NCBI GenBank assembly: GCA_016806715.1
Contig: CP060531.1
Location: 620,001 to 684,000, forward strand
Direction of reading: 5' to 3'
Source: Thermoplasmatales archaeon
GTDB lineage: Archaea; Thermoplasmatota; Thermoplasmata; Thermoplasmatales; Thermoplasmataceae
Length of the DNA stretch: 64,000 nucleotides
Shown here piece after piece: positions 52,909 to 63,586 of this stretch; positions within the stretch are counted from its first letter, which is position 1; each line of letters starts with the position of its first letter. A program made the translations under genes and the position numbers. The notes below the pieces were generated by a model. That model did not search any database and was not told the origin of the DNA. It worked only from the letters and a program-made list of their open reading frames with translations.

Positions 52909-53709
52909 TCAATCAGCAGGACTTTTAAAGTTTTTAGCATTGTCCCGGTGTTTATTCACAAACTTACCGATCCTGTCCTGTGTTTCATCTGACGCAAGCA
53001 GGAGCCCAAAAGCAGTTGCCTCGTATTCCAGGGCTGACACAACATCGGTCCCGACTCCGTTTACCATTACTGTTTTAATTGTACTGACAGTATCGTATGG
53101 CTTTTCAGATATTTTTTCTATGAGCCCCTTTACAAAACTTTCTGCGGAATCGTCAGGGACAACCATGTCAACGAGCCCTATCTCCAAAGCCTTGGAAGCT
53201 GAAATTTTTGACCCGGTCAGCGCAAGGTACAAAGCCATGCCATGACCTATGAGCCTCGGCAGGATGACGTTACCCCCTGCACCTGCATTTATTCCAATGT
53301 CTATTTCAGGCTGACCGATTATGCATGTCTCGGTTGCAACCCGGATATCCGCAGATTCCGAGATCTCGAGTCCGCCTCCCAGCGCATACCCATGAAGCAG
53401 GGCAATTATTGGCTTGGGGAACGACCTGAACTTAATCACCACATCGTTCAGCTTTCTGTGGAAATTTATGGCTTCCTCTATGCTGATACCGTAGAACTGC
53501 TTTATATCTGCCCCGGCAGAAAAATTCCTGCCGTTTCCAGTCAGTACAACAGCCCTTACTTCCCTGTCGAATCTGCATTCCTCCAGGGCAGACAAAATCT
53601 CACTGGCAACCCGGGTGGTAATCGTGTTCAGCTTCTCAGGCCTGTTTATCATAATCCATACTGAATGATCCTCTCGCTTGACAATGATTTCAAAGTATTT
53701 CGCTGCCAT
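52909..53709 (-). CDS. Enoyl-CoA hydratase/isomerase family protein
   Basis: 266 residues of the crotonase fold. The CoA-binding strands and oxyanion-hole motifs are visible: FSAGADIKQF and ALGGGLEISESADIR, with the second catalytic acid region GQPEIDIGINAGAGGN. It hydrates or isomerises enoyl-CoA, but the specific reaction is unknown. It lies upstream of prs and kptA in a likely operon. Confidence 0.87.
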   Translation of the reverse strand: MAAKYFEIIVKREDHSVWIMINRPEKLNTITTRVASEILSALEECRFDREVRAVVLTGNGRNFSAGADIKQFYGISIEEAINFHRKLNDVVIKFRSFPKPIIALLHGYALGGGLEISESADIRVATETCIIGQPEIDIGINAGAGGNVILPRLIGHGMALYLALTGSKISASKALEIGLVDMVVPDDSAESFVKGLIEKISEKPYDTVSTIKTVMVNGVGTDVVSALEYEATAFGLLLASDETQDRIGKFVNKHRDNAKNFKSPAD

Positions 53710-53817
53710 GGGTTTGTATCATTACCGTAATTATAATTGTTGATGTTCGTTCCATAGATCGGTGCGGCTATAATTTCAGTGAGAAAGCATTAATTAAGGC
53801 ACAGAGTTCATGATGAG

Positions 53818-54354
53818 ATGCACCCATACGTACTGAAAGGCACGCTGGTTTCTCTTTCCAGTGACCTCAATGAGAAATTTGCTCCTGCTATTGCAGAACT
53901 TGCCAATGACTCAACGATAGCGGAAGCTATTGGAGGTCACGGGTTTCCACATCCTTACTTGACGGAGGATGCACTTGATTTCTTCAACATGAACAGGAAA
54001 GCCGAAAAAACAGAGTTTGCGATCGATTTCATAATATTCCTTGGCGATAAGCCCGCAGGGATAATCGGGCTGAAAGATATTGATCACGAGGACAGGAAAG
54101 CACATGTTGGTTACTGGGTTGGCAGGGAGTTCAGGTGCAGAGGGGTGGCATCAGAAGCCCTGAGCCTGGTGTGCCGTTTTTCCCAGCAAACCCTAGGGAT
54201 CAGAAGGTTGTACACGAAAGTATTAGAGGACAACCCTGCATCGATGAAAGTACTTCTCAGGAACGGGTTTAGCATAGAGGGTTATGAAAGAGACTCATTC
54301 TTTTCCAATGGAAAGTTCCACTCCATGTTCCTGTTTGCACGCATCCTGGAGTGA
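53818..54354 (+). CDS. GNAT-family acetyltransferase (RimJ/RimL-like)
   Basis: 178 residues of the acetyltransf_3 type, with HVGYWVGREFRCRGVASEALS as acetyl-CoA loop and helix, and LEDNPASMKVLLRNGF as the typical last helix. RimJ/L relatives acetylate protein N-termini; the substrate here is unknown. Confidence 0.85.
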   Translation: MHPYVLKGTLVSLSSDLNEKFAPAIAELANDSTIAEAIGGHGFPHPYLTEDALDFFNMNRKAEKTEFAIDFIIFLGDKPAGIIGLKDIDHEDRKAHVGYWVGREFRCRGVASEALSLVCRFSQQTLGIRRLYTKVLEDNPASMKVLLRNGFSIEGYERDSFFSNGKFHSMFLFARILE

Positions 54355-54420
54355 CTAAGCGCACACCGAAGACGTGATTGCCTATTTTCCCCAAGAAATT
54401 TTCATTCATCGGCACTAATA

Positions 54421-54429
54421 ATTAAAATA
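54421..54429 (+). promoter_or_regulatory. TATA-like element for the peroxiredoxin gene
   Basis: ATTAAAATA is centred about 25 bases before ATG 54450, with no Shine-Dalgarno. Confidence 0.4.
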
Positions 54430-54449
54430 CGCGTCTTCGTTGGCATTAC

Positions 54450-54917
54450 ATGGCCATTAAGGTCGGTGAAAAGGCACCCGATTTCAAGGCAGTATCGGAT
54501 ACTGGTTCTTCTATCACACTTTCTGACGCCCTGAAAGATGGACCGGTAGTACTGTATTTCTACCCGAAGGATGAAACGCCAGGCTGCACCACTGAAGCTT
54601 GTACCTTCAGGGACAGGTGGGATGACATAAAGAAGCTTGGAGCAACTATTTTAGGAGTGAGCTCTGATTCGCTGGAATCGCATAAAAAATTCAAGGAGAA
54701 GAGGAATCTTCCATTCACGTTGCTCTCTGATCCGGACAAGTCCATCAGAAAACTTTATGGAGCAACTGGGGCAATATTACCTCCAAGAATTACCTTTGTT
54801 ATCGACTCGGACGGGACGATAAGGCACGTGTATAATTCCCAGCTGAATGCAAGAAACCATGCTGTTGAGGCCATAAACGCGCTTAACCTGATCCGGCAGA
54901 AGAAGGAAGAACCATAA
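54450..54917 (+). CDS. bcp: Bcp-type thioredoxin-dependent peroxiredoxin
   Basis: 155 residues of the peroxiredoxin Q/BCP class. The peroxidatic Cys46 and resolving Cys51 lie in PGCTTEACTFRD, five residues apart, as in this class. It reduces peroxides using thioredoxin and fits an aerobic acidophile. Monocistronic by spacing, with its own TATA-like element. Confidence 0.93.
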   Translation: MAIKVGEKAPDFKAVSDTGSSITLSDALKDGPVVLYFYPKDETPGCTTEACTFRDRWDDIKKLGATILGVSSDSLESHKKFKEKRNLPFTLLSDPDKSIRKLYGATGAILPPRITFVIDSDGTIRHVYNSQLNARNHAVEAINALNLIRQKKEEP

Positions 54918-54969
54918 AACTGAAGTTGGGATTTAAGTAATCGATTGGGCTTCGGATTATAATATCTGC

Positions 54970-55707
54970 ATGACTACAATAGTGAAGCTTGGCGGATCAA
55001 TTATTACTGACAAGACTCAGTACCGCAAGTTCAGGAAACCAGAATCTGAGAGAGTTATAGCCATGCTGCATTCATTGCATGATGATCTCATCCTTGTACA
55101 TGGAGGAGGGTCTTACGGCCATATCAAGGCAAAGGAATACGGCATACCCGGTCCTGTCAGCGAAAGGAGCGGGATCGGCTTTTCATTGATCCACTGTGAC
55201 ATGCTAAGACTCAACAGCGAGGTATCGGATCTGCTTCTCTCGCAAAATTTTAAGTTTGTTTCCATACCACCTGCAAACATAATCTTCGGGAAGTCAAGAT
55301 CGTTTTCAGGATTCAGGAAATACCTTGAGGCTGGATTCATGCCCGTCACGTTCGGGGATGTATACGTCAGGAACAGGTCTGAGTATGGCATATACTCAGG
55401 AGATACCCTGGTTTATGACCTTTCCAGAATTTTCCAACCTGAAAGGGTCGTGTTCGTGAGCGACGTGGATGGAATATTTGACAGAAACCCAAAAATATAC
55501 AGTGATGCAAAACTTTTGACAGACCTCAACGAGAGTGCCAGTTTCCAGTCCCAGGTTACAGATGTGACAGGCGGGATAGGGAGGAAGCTGGAAGTCATGA
55601 AAAAAGTGAAAAAGTATGCAAAATCTGTTTATCTTATAAACGGATTAAAGCCGGAGAGATTGGGTATGCTGGATTCCCCGGATCTAATTGGGACAGTGAT
55701 TCAATGA
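54970..55707 (+). CDS. ipk: Isopentenyl phosphate kinase
   Basis: 245 residues of the amino-acid kinase fold with VKLGGSIITDK, the HGGGSYGHIKAKEYG loop containing the conserved catalytic histidine, and VFVSDVDGIFD. It phosphorylates isopentenyl phosphate to IPP, the last step of the archaeal alternative mevalonate route used by Thermoplasma. It overlaps the IPP isomerase start by 4 bases (ATGA). Confidence 0.93.
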   Translation: MTTIVKLGGSIITDKTQYRKFRKPESERVIAMLHSLHDDLILVHGGGSYGHIKAKEYGIPGPVSERSGIGFSLIHCDMLRLNSEVSDLLLSQNFKFVSIPPANIIFGKSRSFSGFRKYLEAGFMPVTFGDVYVRNRSEYGIYSGDTLVYDLSRIFQPERVVFVSDVDGIFDRNPKIYSDAKLLTDLNESASFQSQVTDVTGGIGRKLEVMKKVKKYAKSVYLINGLKPERLGMLDSPDLIGTVIQ

Positions 55708-56756
55708 TAGAGAACCGTAAAGAGGAGCACATAAGGATCGCCGAGAAAGAAGTAGTTTCTTCGGAGTACAATTATTGGGATGACATAAAGATAATACACC
55801 AGGCTATACCCGAGGTTGATTTTGACAGGATAGATACAGAGGTGGAATTTCTTGGAAAATCCTCAAGATATCCGTTCCTGATATCATCCATGACGGGCGG
55901 AACCGAACTGGCGAAGAGGATAAATGGAAACCTAGCAGCTGCAGCAGAACATTTCGCGGTAGGGATGGGTGTCGGAAGCATGAGGGCTGCAGTAGAGAAG
56001 AAGGAACTCGCGGAAACGTATTCGGTTATAAACCAATACAGGATTCCATTTAAGGTGGCTAACATAGGGGCTCCCCAGCTAATAAACCAGAAAAAAGCAG
56101 CCTTCAGCGATTCCGATATTGAATATTGCTTCAACCTCATAGATGCTGATTTTCTAATAGTCCACTTCAATTTTCTCCAGGAAATGGTACAACCGGAAGG
56201 GGACAGGAATGCTAGAGGAGTTCTGAAAAGACTTTCAGATATTGCCTCCAGTTACCCGGTGATTGCAAAGGAAACCGGAAACGGATTTTCTCGGGAAGCT
56301 GCAGCTGAGCTTAAGGATGCGGGAGTAAAAGCCATAGATGTCGGTGGTCTCGGAGGGACCTCATTCGCGGCAATTGAATACTATAGGGCAGTCAAGGCTA
56401 GCGATTCAGAGAAGATGCATTCAGGCAAGACCTTCTGGAACTGGGGAATTCCTTCCCCCGCTTCCATAAAATACTGCAATGTGGGCCTTCCGATCATAGG
56501 CAGCGGAGGACTGCGCAATGGACTTGACCTTGCAAAGTCAATAATGATGGGTGCAAGACTTGGTGGATTTGCCAGGAATTTCCTCAACAGCGCTGATAAA
56601 TCGCTTGATGCACTGAAAGCACAGATTGACGAGATAATCAGGGACTTGAAGGTAACGATGTTCCTGACCTCTTCCGGAAACGTGGATGACCTGAGGAAGG
56701 CCAGGTTTATTGTAACTGAACCACTTAAATCGTGGGTTTCTGCCTATGGTGAGTAA
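55704..56756 (+). CDS. fni: Type 2 isopentenyl-diphosphate delta-isomerase
   Basis: 350 residues of the FMN-dependent Idi2 type: SSMTGGTELAKRIN, GVGSMRAAVE, the KETGNGFSREAAAEL strand and GGLGGTSFAAIEYYR. It interconverts IPP and DMAPP. The overlap with ipk and the adjacent zpr1-like gene point to one transcript; ipk and fni together feed polyprenyl synthesis for membrane lipids. Confidence 0.95.
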   Translation: MIENRKEEHIRIAEKEVVSSEYNYWDDIKIIHQAIPEVDFDRIDTEVEFLGKSSRYPFLISSMTGGTELAKRINGNLAAAAEHFAVGMGVGSMRAAVEKKELAETYSVINQYRIPFKVANIGAPQLINQKKAAFSDSDIEYCFNLIDADFLIVHFNFLQEMVQPEGDRNARGVLKRLSDIASSYPVIAKETGNGFSREAAAELKDAGVKAIDVGGLGGTSFAAIEYYRAVKASDSEKMHSGKTFWNWGIPSPASIKYCNVGLPIIGSGGLRNGLDLAKSIMMGARLGGFARNFLNSADKSLDALKAQIDEIIRDLKVTMFLTSSGNVDDLRKARFIVTEPLKSWVSAYGE

Positions 56757-57288
56757 GTTGGAGAATCAGGATCCTCCAATGGAAATTGAGACCGACATAC
56801 CATGCCCTGTTTGCGGTGCCCATCTCTTCCTGATATTTTATTCGACAGAGATACCATACGAAGGCGACATATTGATACAGACACAGATGTGCAGGAACTG
56901 TTTCTACAAGGACACATCAATCCAGAGGGCTGAGGGGCTTACGCCAATAGAAACCTCCCTGACAATACAGGATGAGAGTGATCTTAATGTTGTGATTTAC
57001 AGATCACCGGGGGCCCGGGTGTCCATACCAGAGATAGGTGTCGAAATAGAGCCGGGCACGGCATCAAATGGAGATATAACAACTGTAGAGGGCCTGCTGA
57101 TGGCAGTCAGGGACCAGATGATCTTCATATCAGACAGCGCGGAGAATGAGAAAAAATTTGAAGAAATCATGGAGATTTTAGACTCGGTCCTTGATGGCAG
57201 AGGACCAAGCGTGACCATAAGCATAGATGATCCAAGAGGGATCAGCAAGATAGTGAGCCACAGGGCAGTAACAAAAAGCAAGGAATGA
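56746..57288 (+). CDS. ZPR1 zinc-finger domain protein
   Basis: 180 residues with a zinc finger CPVC...CRNC near the N-terminus (about 20-60), followed by the ZPR1 beta domain (SLTIQDESDLNVVIYRSPGA, then the acidic-beta segments). ZPR1 proteins bind elongation factor 1A in eukaryotes. Archaeal single-copy members are less studied. It overlaps fni by 11 bases and ends the ipk-fni transcript. Confidence 0.85.
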   Translation: MVSKLENQDPPMEIETDIPCPVCGAHLFLIFYSTEIPYEGDILIQTQMCRNCFYKDTSIQRAEGLTPIETSLTIQDESDLNVVIYRSPGARVSIPEIGVEIEPGTASNGDITTVEGLLMAVRDQMIFISDSAENEKKFEEIMEILDSVLDGRGPSVTISIDDPRGISKIVSHRAVTKSKE

Positions 57289-57373
57289 AATTTGCTGCAT
57301 CAAATATGCAACACCCTACTTTAAAGCATGTATTAGTGTACACTACCTTTTCATTGCACATTTCCACACTCAA

Positions 57374-57382
57374 TTTTAAATA
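57374..57382 (+). promoter_or_regulatory. TATA-like element for the ATP synthase operon
   Basis: TTTTAAATA is centred about 34 bases before the atpK ATG at 57412. It would give a leader of only a few bases. Confidence 0.4.
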
Positions 57383-57411
57383 ACCTGCACCTATGATCCT
57401 ACGGTAAATTC

Positions 57412-57639
57412 ATGGTAACGATAATTGATGCGTATCTGGCAATAGCTGCTTCGATCTCAATAGCTGGCGGCCTGATAGGAACCGGAATGGCACAGCAGGG
57501 AATTGGCGCAGCCGGAATGGGAATAATAGCTGAAAAACCTGAGAAATTTGGTCAGGTCCTTTTCTTCTTCATCATTCCCGAAACTCTCTGGATCATAGGG
57601 GTAGCTTTTGGAATAATTCTACTGCTGGGCATTCTTTAG
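57412..57639 (+). CDS. atpK: A-type ATP synthase subunit K (proteolipid)
   Basis: 75 residues, one two-helix hairpin with a glycine-rich first helix (GGLIGTGMAQQGIGAAGMG) and the ion-carrying glutamate in helix two (IPETLW). It forms the rotor ring. It is the first gene of the operon, unlike the H-I-K order of many archaea. Confidence 0.93.
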   Translation: MVTIIDAYLAIAASISIAGGLIGTGMAQQGIGAAGMGIIAEKPEKFGQVLFFFIIPETLWIIGVAFGIILLLGIL

Positions 57640-57648
57640 ACGGTATAT

Positions 57649-58212
57649 ATGCCTATAGATCAGATCAAGGAGGAAATAATTTCGCGGAGAGATTCCGAAC
57701 TCGAGGCTCTTAGATCCAGGTTCAGTACTGAACTCCTGTCAATAAATACCAGAGTGGAGAAACAGAAGTCAGAGATCGGCTCTTCATATAAAAAAAAGAT
57801 TGGGGAAGATACTGCGGCACACGCTAAGAGAACAGTTGACGGCGCCACTCTTGAAGCCAGACGCATCGTTAATGCAAGGATGGAGGAACTTCTCAACAGT
57901 GGGCTCGCCATGTTCCTTGACCAGTTGAAGACAATCAGGGACTCAAAAGAATATACAGTAATTCTCAACTCTATGGTTAAGACTATCATCAGGATGATTG
58001 GTAACAATTGCATTATCTATGTCAGGCATGAAGATGTACCAAAAATAAATGCTGTGGAAACCGATCGGGTGAAGGAAAGCAACCTTGACGGCGTTGGCGG
58101 CCTCCTTGCCAGAAGCACTGATGGCAGGGTTGAATTAGACCTGACACTGACTACTGTGTTCAGGGACATCAGGGAAAACCTTCTGCAGGAAATAAGCAGC
58201 CGGATAAGGTGA
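57649..58212 (+). CDS. atpE: A-type ATP synthase subunit E
   Basis: 187 residues. The long helical N-terminal half with charged repeats (EEIISRRDSELEALRSRFS) and the compact C-terminal domain (VGGLLARSTDGRVELDLTL) are typical of peripheral-stalk subunit E, which pairs with H. The 3' end overlaps the subunit C start (GTGA). Confidence 0.9.
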   Translation: MPIDQIKEEIISRRDSELEALRSRFSTELLSINTRVEKQKSEIGSSYKKKIGEDTAAHAKRTVDGATLEARRIVNARMEELLNSGLAMFLDQLKTIRDSKEYTVILNSMVKTIIRMIGNNCIIYVRHEDVPKINAVETDRVKESNLDGVGGLLARSTDGRVELDLTLTTVFRDIRENLLQEISSRIR

Positions 58213-59282
58213 TTATTATTAATTCAGGATATTCTGGGAGCTATGGGAAAGTCAGGGTCAACATGGTTGACTTCCTTCCGCAGGATTTTTACTTCAAGGC
58301 ACTGGAGATGAGTACCTTTGACGAAATTACACAGGCGCTTTCAGGAACCAGCTACAAGGAGGATATAGATGCACTTTCCCCATCCTACTCTAACCCTGAA
58401 CTGCTGGAGATGGCGATCAACAGGCACCTATTAAAAAAAAACAGGCTCGCCCTCGCCACCCCTCCTCCTATGGCCATAGAACTTATGAAGGCATATTTCT
58501 CCAAATGGGATATTGAGAATATCAAGTCTGTCATTTCCAGCAAGCTTCTTGACTACAAGTTGAAAGAAAACGAGACTTTCCTGATGAGCTTCAGGGATAT
58601 TCCGCTTGGACTTTTCAGCGGGAACCTGACCCATGAGGATTTTGTCAACATAATGTCCCTTGGAACTGTGAGGGAAATATTCAATTACCTTGCAAAATTT
58701 GGCTACGGGACTTACCTGCTTCAGTTTATCGGCGATCAGGATGGCAGTGGAGCAGTTTCACCGTTATTCTCTGCGCTGGATGATTATTACTACTCAAGGC
58801 TCTTTGCGCAGATGAAGTTTGTCAATGGCGATGAGGGTCCTCTGTTCAGATACTTTGCTGGAGAAATAGACAGGAGGAATATCATGCTTTCCCTCAAGGC
58901 CAGGGTGTTGGACATAAAATTTGACATCGTGAAGTCAGATATAATATCCGGCGGTTTCATTCCAGTGGATAAATACAGGGAGTTCTTCGACAGTGCCTCC
59001 GTGGACGAGATGGGTGGAAAGATAAAGCCTTTTTATGACCTGGAGGAGCCCCTGGAAGCTTATCGTGCTAATGATTCATTAAACAGCTTTGACACTTACC
59101 TGAAGAAAATAAACTACAGGAAGTATATGCCAGTACTCAGGACACAGGCGATGTCGCTTGGGTCGATTTTCTCGTTTATATTCACCGCCGAGAAAGAAAG
59201 AGAAAACCTCAGGGCAATAGTGATGGGCAAGGCATATTCGCTGAGAAATGAAAGGATAAGAGAGATAATGACGGTGGGATAA
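58209..59282 (+). CDS. atpC: A-type ATP synthase subunit C
   Basis: 357 residues, mostly helical, as in the V/A-type central-stalk adaptor linking rotor ring and D/F. GTG start overlaps the stop of atpE. The YSGSYGKVRVN start aligns with the family's Y-x-x-x-R-V-R-type N-terminus. Confidence 0.9.
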   Translation: MIIINSGYSGSYGKVRVNMVDFLPQDFYFKALEMSTFDEITQALSGTSYKEDIDALSPSYSNPELLEMAINRHLLKKNRLALATPPPMAIELMKAYFSKWDIENIKSVISSKLLDYKLKENETFLMSFRDIPLGLFSGNLTHEDFVNIMSLGTVREIFNYLAKFGYGTYLLQFIGDQDGSGAVSPLFSALDDYYYSRLFAQMKFVNGDEGPLFRYFAGEIDRRNIMLSLKARVLDIKFDIVKSDIISGGFIPVDKYREFFDSASVDEMGGKIKPFYDLEEPLEAYRANDSLNSFDTYLKKINYRKYMPVLRTQAMSLGSIFSFIFTAEKERENLRAIVMGKAYSLRNERIREIMTVG

Positions 59283-59287
59283 AGCAT

Positions 59288-59626
59288 ATGAGTGTAAGTA
59301 CGCTTAAAACAGAGCCGGGGACAATAGCGGTCATTGGGGAGAGAGAAGTAGCGCTTGGATTCAGGCTCGTAGGACTGGACAACTCGTTCATAGGCGAAGG
59401 AAAAAATGGAGTGGATAAGTTCCTTGAGCTTCTGAGATCTGAAAAGTATTCGCTTATAATGGTTTCTGAAAGGCTTAAGCCATACATGGATATGAAGACC
59501 ATAGCATATATCGAGACGGCGACTAAACCTCTCGTTGTATTCATCCCCGTACCAGGGCAGATTGGTGAAGAATCCGTGGAGGCACTGGCAAAGAGGGTTT
59601 TAGGAGTTGATATAAATGGACAGTAA
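59288..59626 (+). CDS. atpF: A-type ATP synthase subunit F
   Basis: 112 residues. IAVIGEREVALGFRLVGL begins the small alpha/beta domain, then LIMVSERL, and a C-terminal helix that enters the rotor. Central-stalk regulatory subunit. It overlaps the atpA start by 11 bases. Confidence 0.93.
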   Translation: MSVSTLKTEPGTIAVIGEREVALGFRLVGLDNSFIGEGKNGVDKFLELLRSEKYSLIMVSERLKPYMDMKTIAYIETATKPLVVFIPVPGQIGEESVEALAKRVLGVDINGQ

Positions 59627-61382
59627 TACAGGCAGGATAGTACGGGTATCGGGACCCGTTGTAATTGCTGAAGGCGTCAGTAATGCCAAGATGTATGATG
59701 TTGTCAGAGTTGGCAAAATCGGTCTTGTTGGAGAAATAATAAGGATAAGAGGTGACAGATCAACCATCCAGGTATATGAGGATACAAGCGGAATCAGACC
59801 TGGTGAGTCGGTAGAAAACACAGAAAAGCCTTTATCTGTTAAACTGGGACCCGGACTGCTTACTTCAATATACGACGGGATACAGAGACCCCTGAACCTG
59901 CTCAGGCATGAAAGTGGCGATTTTATTGCAAGAGGGCTTACAGCCCCCCCAATAGATGAGAAGAAGATGTGGGATTTCGTTGCAACCTCGGAGAACAATT
60001 CCATAGTCTCGGAAGGAGACTTCTTAGGATATGTTCAGGAAACTGATCTGATCAGGCATAACATAATGGTCCCGTTCGGTGTAAACGGAAAAGTCAATGG
60101 CATAAAATCAGGGAAATTTACTGTAGACCAGACAATAGCATACATTGAGCGTGATGGCCGGAAGATAGAAGTACGCCTTTCTCAGGACTGGCCCGTACGG
60201 GTATCACGTTCTGTTCGCAGGAAGCTCCCTCCGGACGTACCCCTGATAACAGGCCAGAGAGTGATTGATTCACTGTTTCCTGTTGCCAAAGGTGGCACAG
60301 TTGCCGTTCCCGGGCCGTTTGGATCGGGGAAGACCGTCGTCCAGCATCAGCTCTCAAAGTGGGCGGACAGCGACATTGTCGTATACGTGGGCTGTGGAGA
60401 GAGAGGCAACGAGATGACTGAGATACTCTCAACCTTCCCTGAACTCCAGGACCCGAAGAGCGGAAAACCGCTGATGCAGAGAACTGTCCTCATAGCTAAT
60501 ACTTCCAACATGCCTGTAGCTGCAAGAGAAGCAAGCATATACACGGGCATAACTATAGCAGAATACTACAGGGACATGGGATACGATGTGGCATTGATGG
60601 CAGACAGCACTTCAAGATGGGCCGAGGCACTGAGGGAGATATCCGGGAGACTGGAAGAGATGCCGGGAGAAGAGGGATATCCTGCGTATCTGGGAAGACG
60701 ACTATCAGAATTCTATGAAAGATCCGGCAAGGCGGAGGTGGTTTCTAGCAGCGAGAGGCGTGGGTCTATAACTATTGTCGGTGCAGTTTCACCACCTGGA
60801 GGGGATACATCCGAACCGGTTTCCCAGAACACGCTGAGAGTTACAAGGGTCTTCTGGGCACTGGATGCGTCACTGGCTTCAAGAAGACACTTTCCGTCCA
60901 TTAACTGGCTGAACAGCTATTCGCTTTACCAGCGCGATCTCGCCGGCTGGTACAACACCAATGTCTCCAAGGACTGGGAAAATGTCTATTCCTCAACAAT
61001 GGGAATATTGCAGAAGGAAGCTGAATTGCAGGAAGTAGTTCAACTGGTTGGATACGATGCCCTTCCGGAAAAGGAAAAGTCGGTCCTTGACATTGCAAAG
61101 ATGATAAGAGAGGATTTTCTCCAGCAGAGCGCATTTGACGACGTAGATACATACTGTTCCCTTAAAAAGCAGTACATGATGCTAAATTCCATTATACAGA
61201 TGGGAAAACTTCAGTCCGAAGCCCTTGACAGGGGAATAACGATGTCAATGCTGCAGAGTATTCAGTCCAGGGAGAAGATATCCAGGATGAAAGAAGTCAG
61301 GGAAGATGATTTCAATAAATACTACGAGGAGTTGATGATGGAAATGAATAAACAGGTATCTGACCTCAAGGGGGGACACTGA
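59616..61382 (+). CDS. atpA: A-type ATP synthase catalytic subunit A
   Basis: 588 residues. The beta barrel (about 1-70), A-type insertion (about 110-190), and nucleotide-binding domain with P-loop [13 protein letters not shown] (about 230-243) are followed by ERGNEMTEI and [13 protein letters not shown] hydrolysis/synthesis sites form with subunit B. No intein interrupts the P-loop, although the Thermoplasma acidophilum homologue carries one there. Confidence 0.97.
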   Translation: MDSNTGRIVRVSGPVVIAEGVSNAKMYDVVRVGKIGLVGEIIRIRGDRSTIQVYEDTSGIRPGESVENTEKPLSVKLGPGLLTSIYDGIQRPLNLLRHESGDFIARGLTAPPIDEKKMWDFVATSENNSIVSEGDFLGYVQETDLIRHNIMVPFGVNGKVNGIKSGKFTVDQTIAYIERDGRKIEVRLSQDWPVRVSRSVRRKLPPDVPLITGQRVIDSLFPVAKGGTVAVPGPFGSGKTVVQHQLSKWADSDIVVYVGCGERGNEMTEILSTFPELQDPKSGKPLMQRTVLIANTSNMPVAAREASIYTGITIAEYYRDMGYDVALMADSTSRWAEALREISGRLEEMPGEEGYPAYLGRRLSEFYERSGKAEVVSSSERRGSITIVGAVSPPGGDTSEPVSQNTLRVTRVFWALDASLASRRHFPSINWLNSYSLYQRDLAGWYNTNVSKDWENVYSSTMGILQKEAELQEVVQLVGYDALPEKEKSVLDIAKMIREDFLQQSAFDDVDTYCSLKKQYMMLNSIIQMGKLQSEALDRGITMSMLQSIQSREKISRMKEVREDDFNKYYEELMMEMNKQVSDLKGGH

Positions 61383-61383
61383 A

Positions 61384-62781
61384 ATGCCGGAATTAACGTA
61401 TAAATCAATATCAGAAATCAGCGGACCTCTCCTCTTTGTTGAACAGGTCCCAAATGCGGCTTATAATGAACTTGTAGAAATAACGCTCCCAAATGGGGAA
61501 ACAAGGACAGGACAGGTACTTGACACACGGGCTGGACTGGCCATAGTTCAGATATTTGGCCAGACTGCAGGGCTTGACATCAAGAGAACAAGCGTAAAGT
61601 TCCTTGGAAGAACGGCCACGGTTTCTGTTTCCGACGACATGCTGGGAAGGATATTTAACGGCCTTGCACAGCCTATCGATCAGGGGCCGCCGATCCTGAG
61701 CAAGGAAAAAGTCGAGATTGTTGGTAATGCCATCAATCCAGTGTCCAGGGAGGAGCCATCAGAATTCATAGAAACGGGGATATCAACCATAGATGGGATG
61801 AATACTCTTGTCAGGGGGCAGAAACTGCCCATATTTTCAGGATCAGGATTGCCTCACAACCTGATAGCAGCGCAGATAGCGAGGCAGGCGAAAGTTCTCG
61901 GGAAGGATGAAAATTTCGCAGTTATCTTCGGTGCTATGGGAATCACCAGCGAAGAGGCGAACTTCTTTATAAACGAATTCAGGAGCACGGGCGCAATCTC
62001 AAGATCAGTGCTATTCATGAATCTTTCCTCAGATCCATCCATGGAGCGGATAATACTTCCGAGAATGGCACTGTCGACGGCCGAATACCTTGCGTATGAA
62101 AAAGGAATGCACATACTTGTCATACTTTCAGACATGACAAACTACTGTGAAGCACTCAGGGAAATTTCGTCAGCACGTGAAGAAGTTCCAGGAAGGCGCG
62201 GTTTCCCGGGGTATATGTACACAGATCTTAGCACCATATATGAAAGGGCTGGAAAGATAAGGTCCAGAAATGGCTCTATCACACAGATCCCTATACTGAC
62301 GATGCCTGGCGATGACATAACAAACCCGATCCCGGATCTGACCGGATACATAACAGAGGGGCAGATAGTCCTGTCACGTGACCTCCAGAGAAAGGGGGTA
62401 TATCCACCTATAGACGTGCTCCCGTCGCTTTCCAGGTTGATGAACCAGGGGATAGGAAAGGGAAGAACCAGGGAAGACCACCGCGGGGTTGCGGATCAGC
62501 TTTACTCAGCCTATGCCAATGGTAAGGATCTCAGATCCCTGAGCGCCATAGTCGGGGAAGAGGCTCTCGGCTCCAACGACAAGCTCTATCTTAAGTTCGC
62601 TGACGAATTTGAGAGAAAATTCGTCAACCAAGGAAGAATGGAGGACAGGAACATTGAAACTACCCTTGATATTGGCTGGGAAATGATGTCACAACTGCCT
62701 GTTTCTGACATGAAGAGGCTGAAGAGGGACTTCATAGAGAAATATGGGAAGTGGCAAGAGGAGAAAAATGCAGTCACTTGA
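61384..62781 (+). CDS. atpB: A-type ATP synthase subunit B
   Basis: 465 residues, the non-catalytic nucleotide-binding partner of A: no Walker A loop, but the [18 protein letters not shown] segment, [14 protein letters not shown] and the [21 protein letters not shown] motif are typical. It begins one base after the atpA stop and overlaps atpD. Confidence 0.96.
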   Translation: MPELTYKSISEISGPLLFVEQVPNAAYNELVEITLPNGETRTGQVLDTRAGLAIVQIFGQTAGLDIKRTSVKFLGRTATVSVSDDMLGRIFNGLAQPIDQGPPILSKEKVEIVGNAINPVSREEPSEFIETGISTIDGMNTLVRGQKLPIFSGSGLPHNLIAAQIARQAKVLGKDENFAVIFGAMGITSEEANFFINEFRSTGAISRSVLFMNLSSDPSMERIILPRMALSTAEYLAYEKGMHILVILSDMTNYCEALREISSAREEVPGRRGFPGYMYTDLSTIYERAGKIRSRNGSITQIPILTMPGDDITNPIPDLTGYITEGQIVLSRDLQRKGVYPPIDVLPSLSRLMNQGIGKGRTREDHRGVADQLYSAYANGKDLRSLSAIVGEEALGSNDKLYLKFADEFERKFVNQGRMEDRNIETTLDIGWEMMSQLPVSDMKRLKRDFIEKYGKWQEEKNAVT

Positions 62782-63409
62782 AGTGCGTCCTACCAGAATC
62801 GAGTTGATAAAAACAAACAGAAGGATAAAACTGGCAGCCAGGGGACTGGATCTCCTGAAGATGAAGAGGTCTGCGCTTGTAATGGAATTCTTCACCATAG
62901 CTCGCCAGATAAGAGGTATGAGAGAAAACCTGAGGAAGGATGTTGAGGATGCCATAGATGCATTCAAGATCGCTGAAATACTGGACGGAACAATGAACGT
63001 TGAGCGAGTGGCAAATATGTCAGCCGACTCAACGGTGAGTATATCCACCAAGAACGTGATGGGCGTGAAAGTGCCGGAAGTCGACATAAATTATTCCAAG
63101 AGCGTACTGACTGACAGGTACAGGGCAGTAGCTGTGCCAACCGGAATAAATGATGCTATTTCCAGGTATGAGAAGATATTCAGGCTAATCATTGAGATAG
63201 CGGAAAAGGAAAACTCCATGAGAAAGCTGCTCTATGAGATAGACCGCACGAAGAGGAGATCCAATGCCATAGAGAACATCCTCATACCGGGACTGAAAGA
63301 ATCCGCCAAGTACATAAAAATGAGACTGAGCGAGATAGAAAGGGATGCATTTACAACGCTGAAAATCATAAAGAAGAAAATGGAAAACCTGGAAGAGAAT
63401 CCGCAATGA
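62768..63409 (+). CDS. atpD: A-type ATP synthase subunit D
   Basis: 213 residues from ATG 62768: [18 protein letters not shown] begins the long coiled-coil central stalk, with a second long helix near the C-terminus. It connects the A3B3 head to subunit C. The frame is open back to ATG 62744, but family members start at 62768. The stop overlaps the next ATG (ATGA). Confidence 0.93.
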   Translation: MQSLEVRPTRIELIKTNRRIKLAARGLDLLKMKRSALVMEFFTIARQIRGMRENLRKDVEDAIDAFKIAEILDGTMNVERVANMSADSTVSISTKNVMGVKVPEVDINYSKSVLTDRYRAVAVPTGINDAISRYEKIFRLIIEIAEKENSMRKLLYEIDRTKRRSNAIENILIPGLKESAKYIKMRLSEIERDAFTTLKIIKKKMENLEENPQ

Positions 63410-63573
63410 AGACCTACGAGAAGTTTATCAGGAAAACGGACTATCGATCCATATCTGATGAATCGAAGGACGCACTGAGGAGATTCAGACGTGTCAGGAC
63501 AGAGATCAGGGCATTAAGCCTTGCAGCCGGACTTGTTTCTGTCATCCTGGTTTGGCTTCTTGTGGTGAATTAG
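63406..63573 (+). CDS. 55-residue single-pass membrane protein inside the ATP synthase operon
   Basis: 55 residues. A basic, Arg-rich N-terminal part (about 1-36) is followed by one transmembrane helix (about 38-55, LSLAAGLVSVILVWLLVV). ATG overlaps the atpD stop by 4 bases, and the next gene starts 13 bases after its stop, so it is cotranscribed and probably translated. It is too short for many gene callers. It matches no ATP synthase subunit I know; it may be an accessory or assembly factor. Confidence 0.65.
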   Translation: MKTYEKFIRKTDYRSISDESKDALRRFRRVRTEIRALSLAAGLVSVILVWLLVVN

Positions 63574-63586
63574 GTGGTGCCAATTT

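Noticed and set aside
60300-60345. Possible intein at the AtpA P-loop, as in Thermoplasma acidophilum
   Set aside because: The P-loop [13 protein letters not shown] is continuous and the protein has normal length, so no intein is present.
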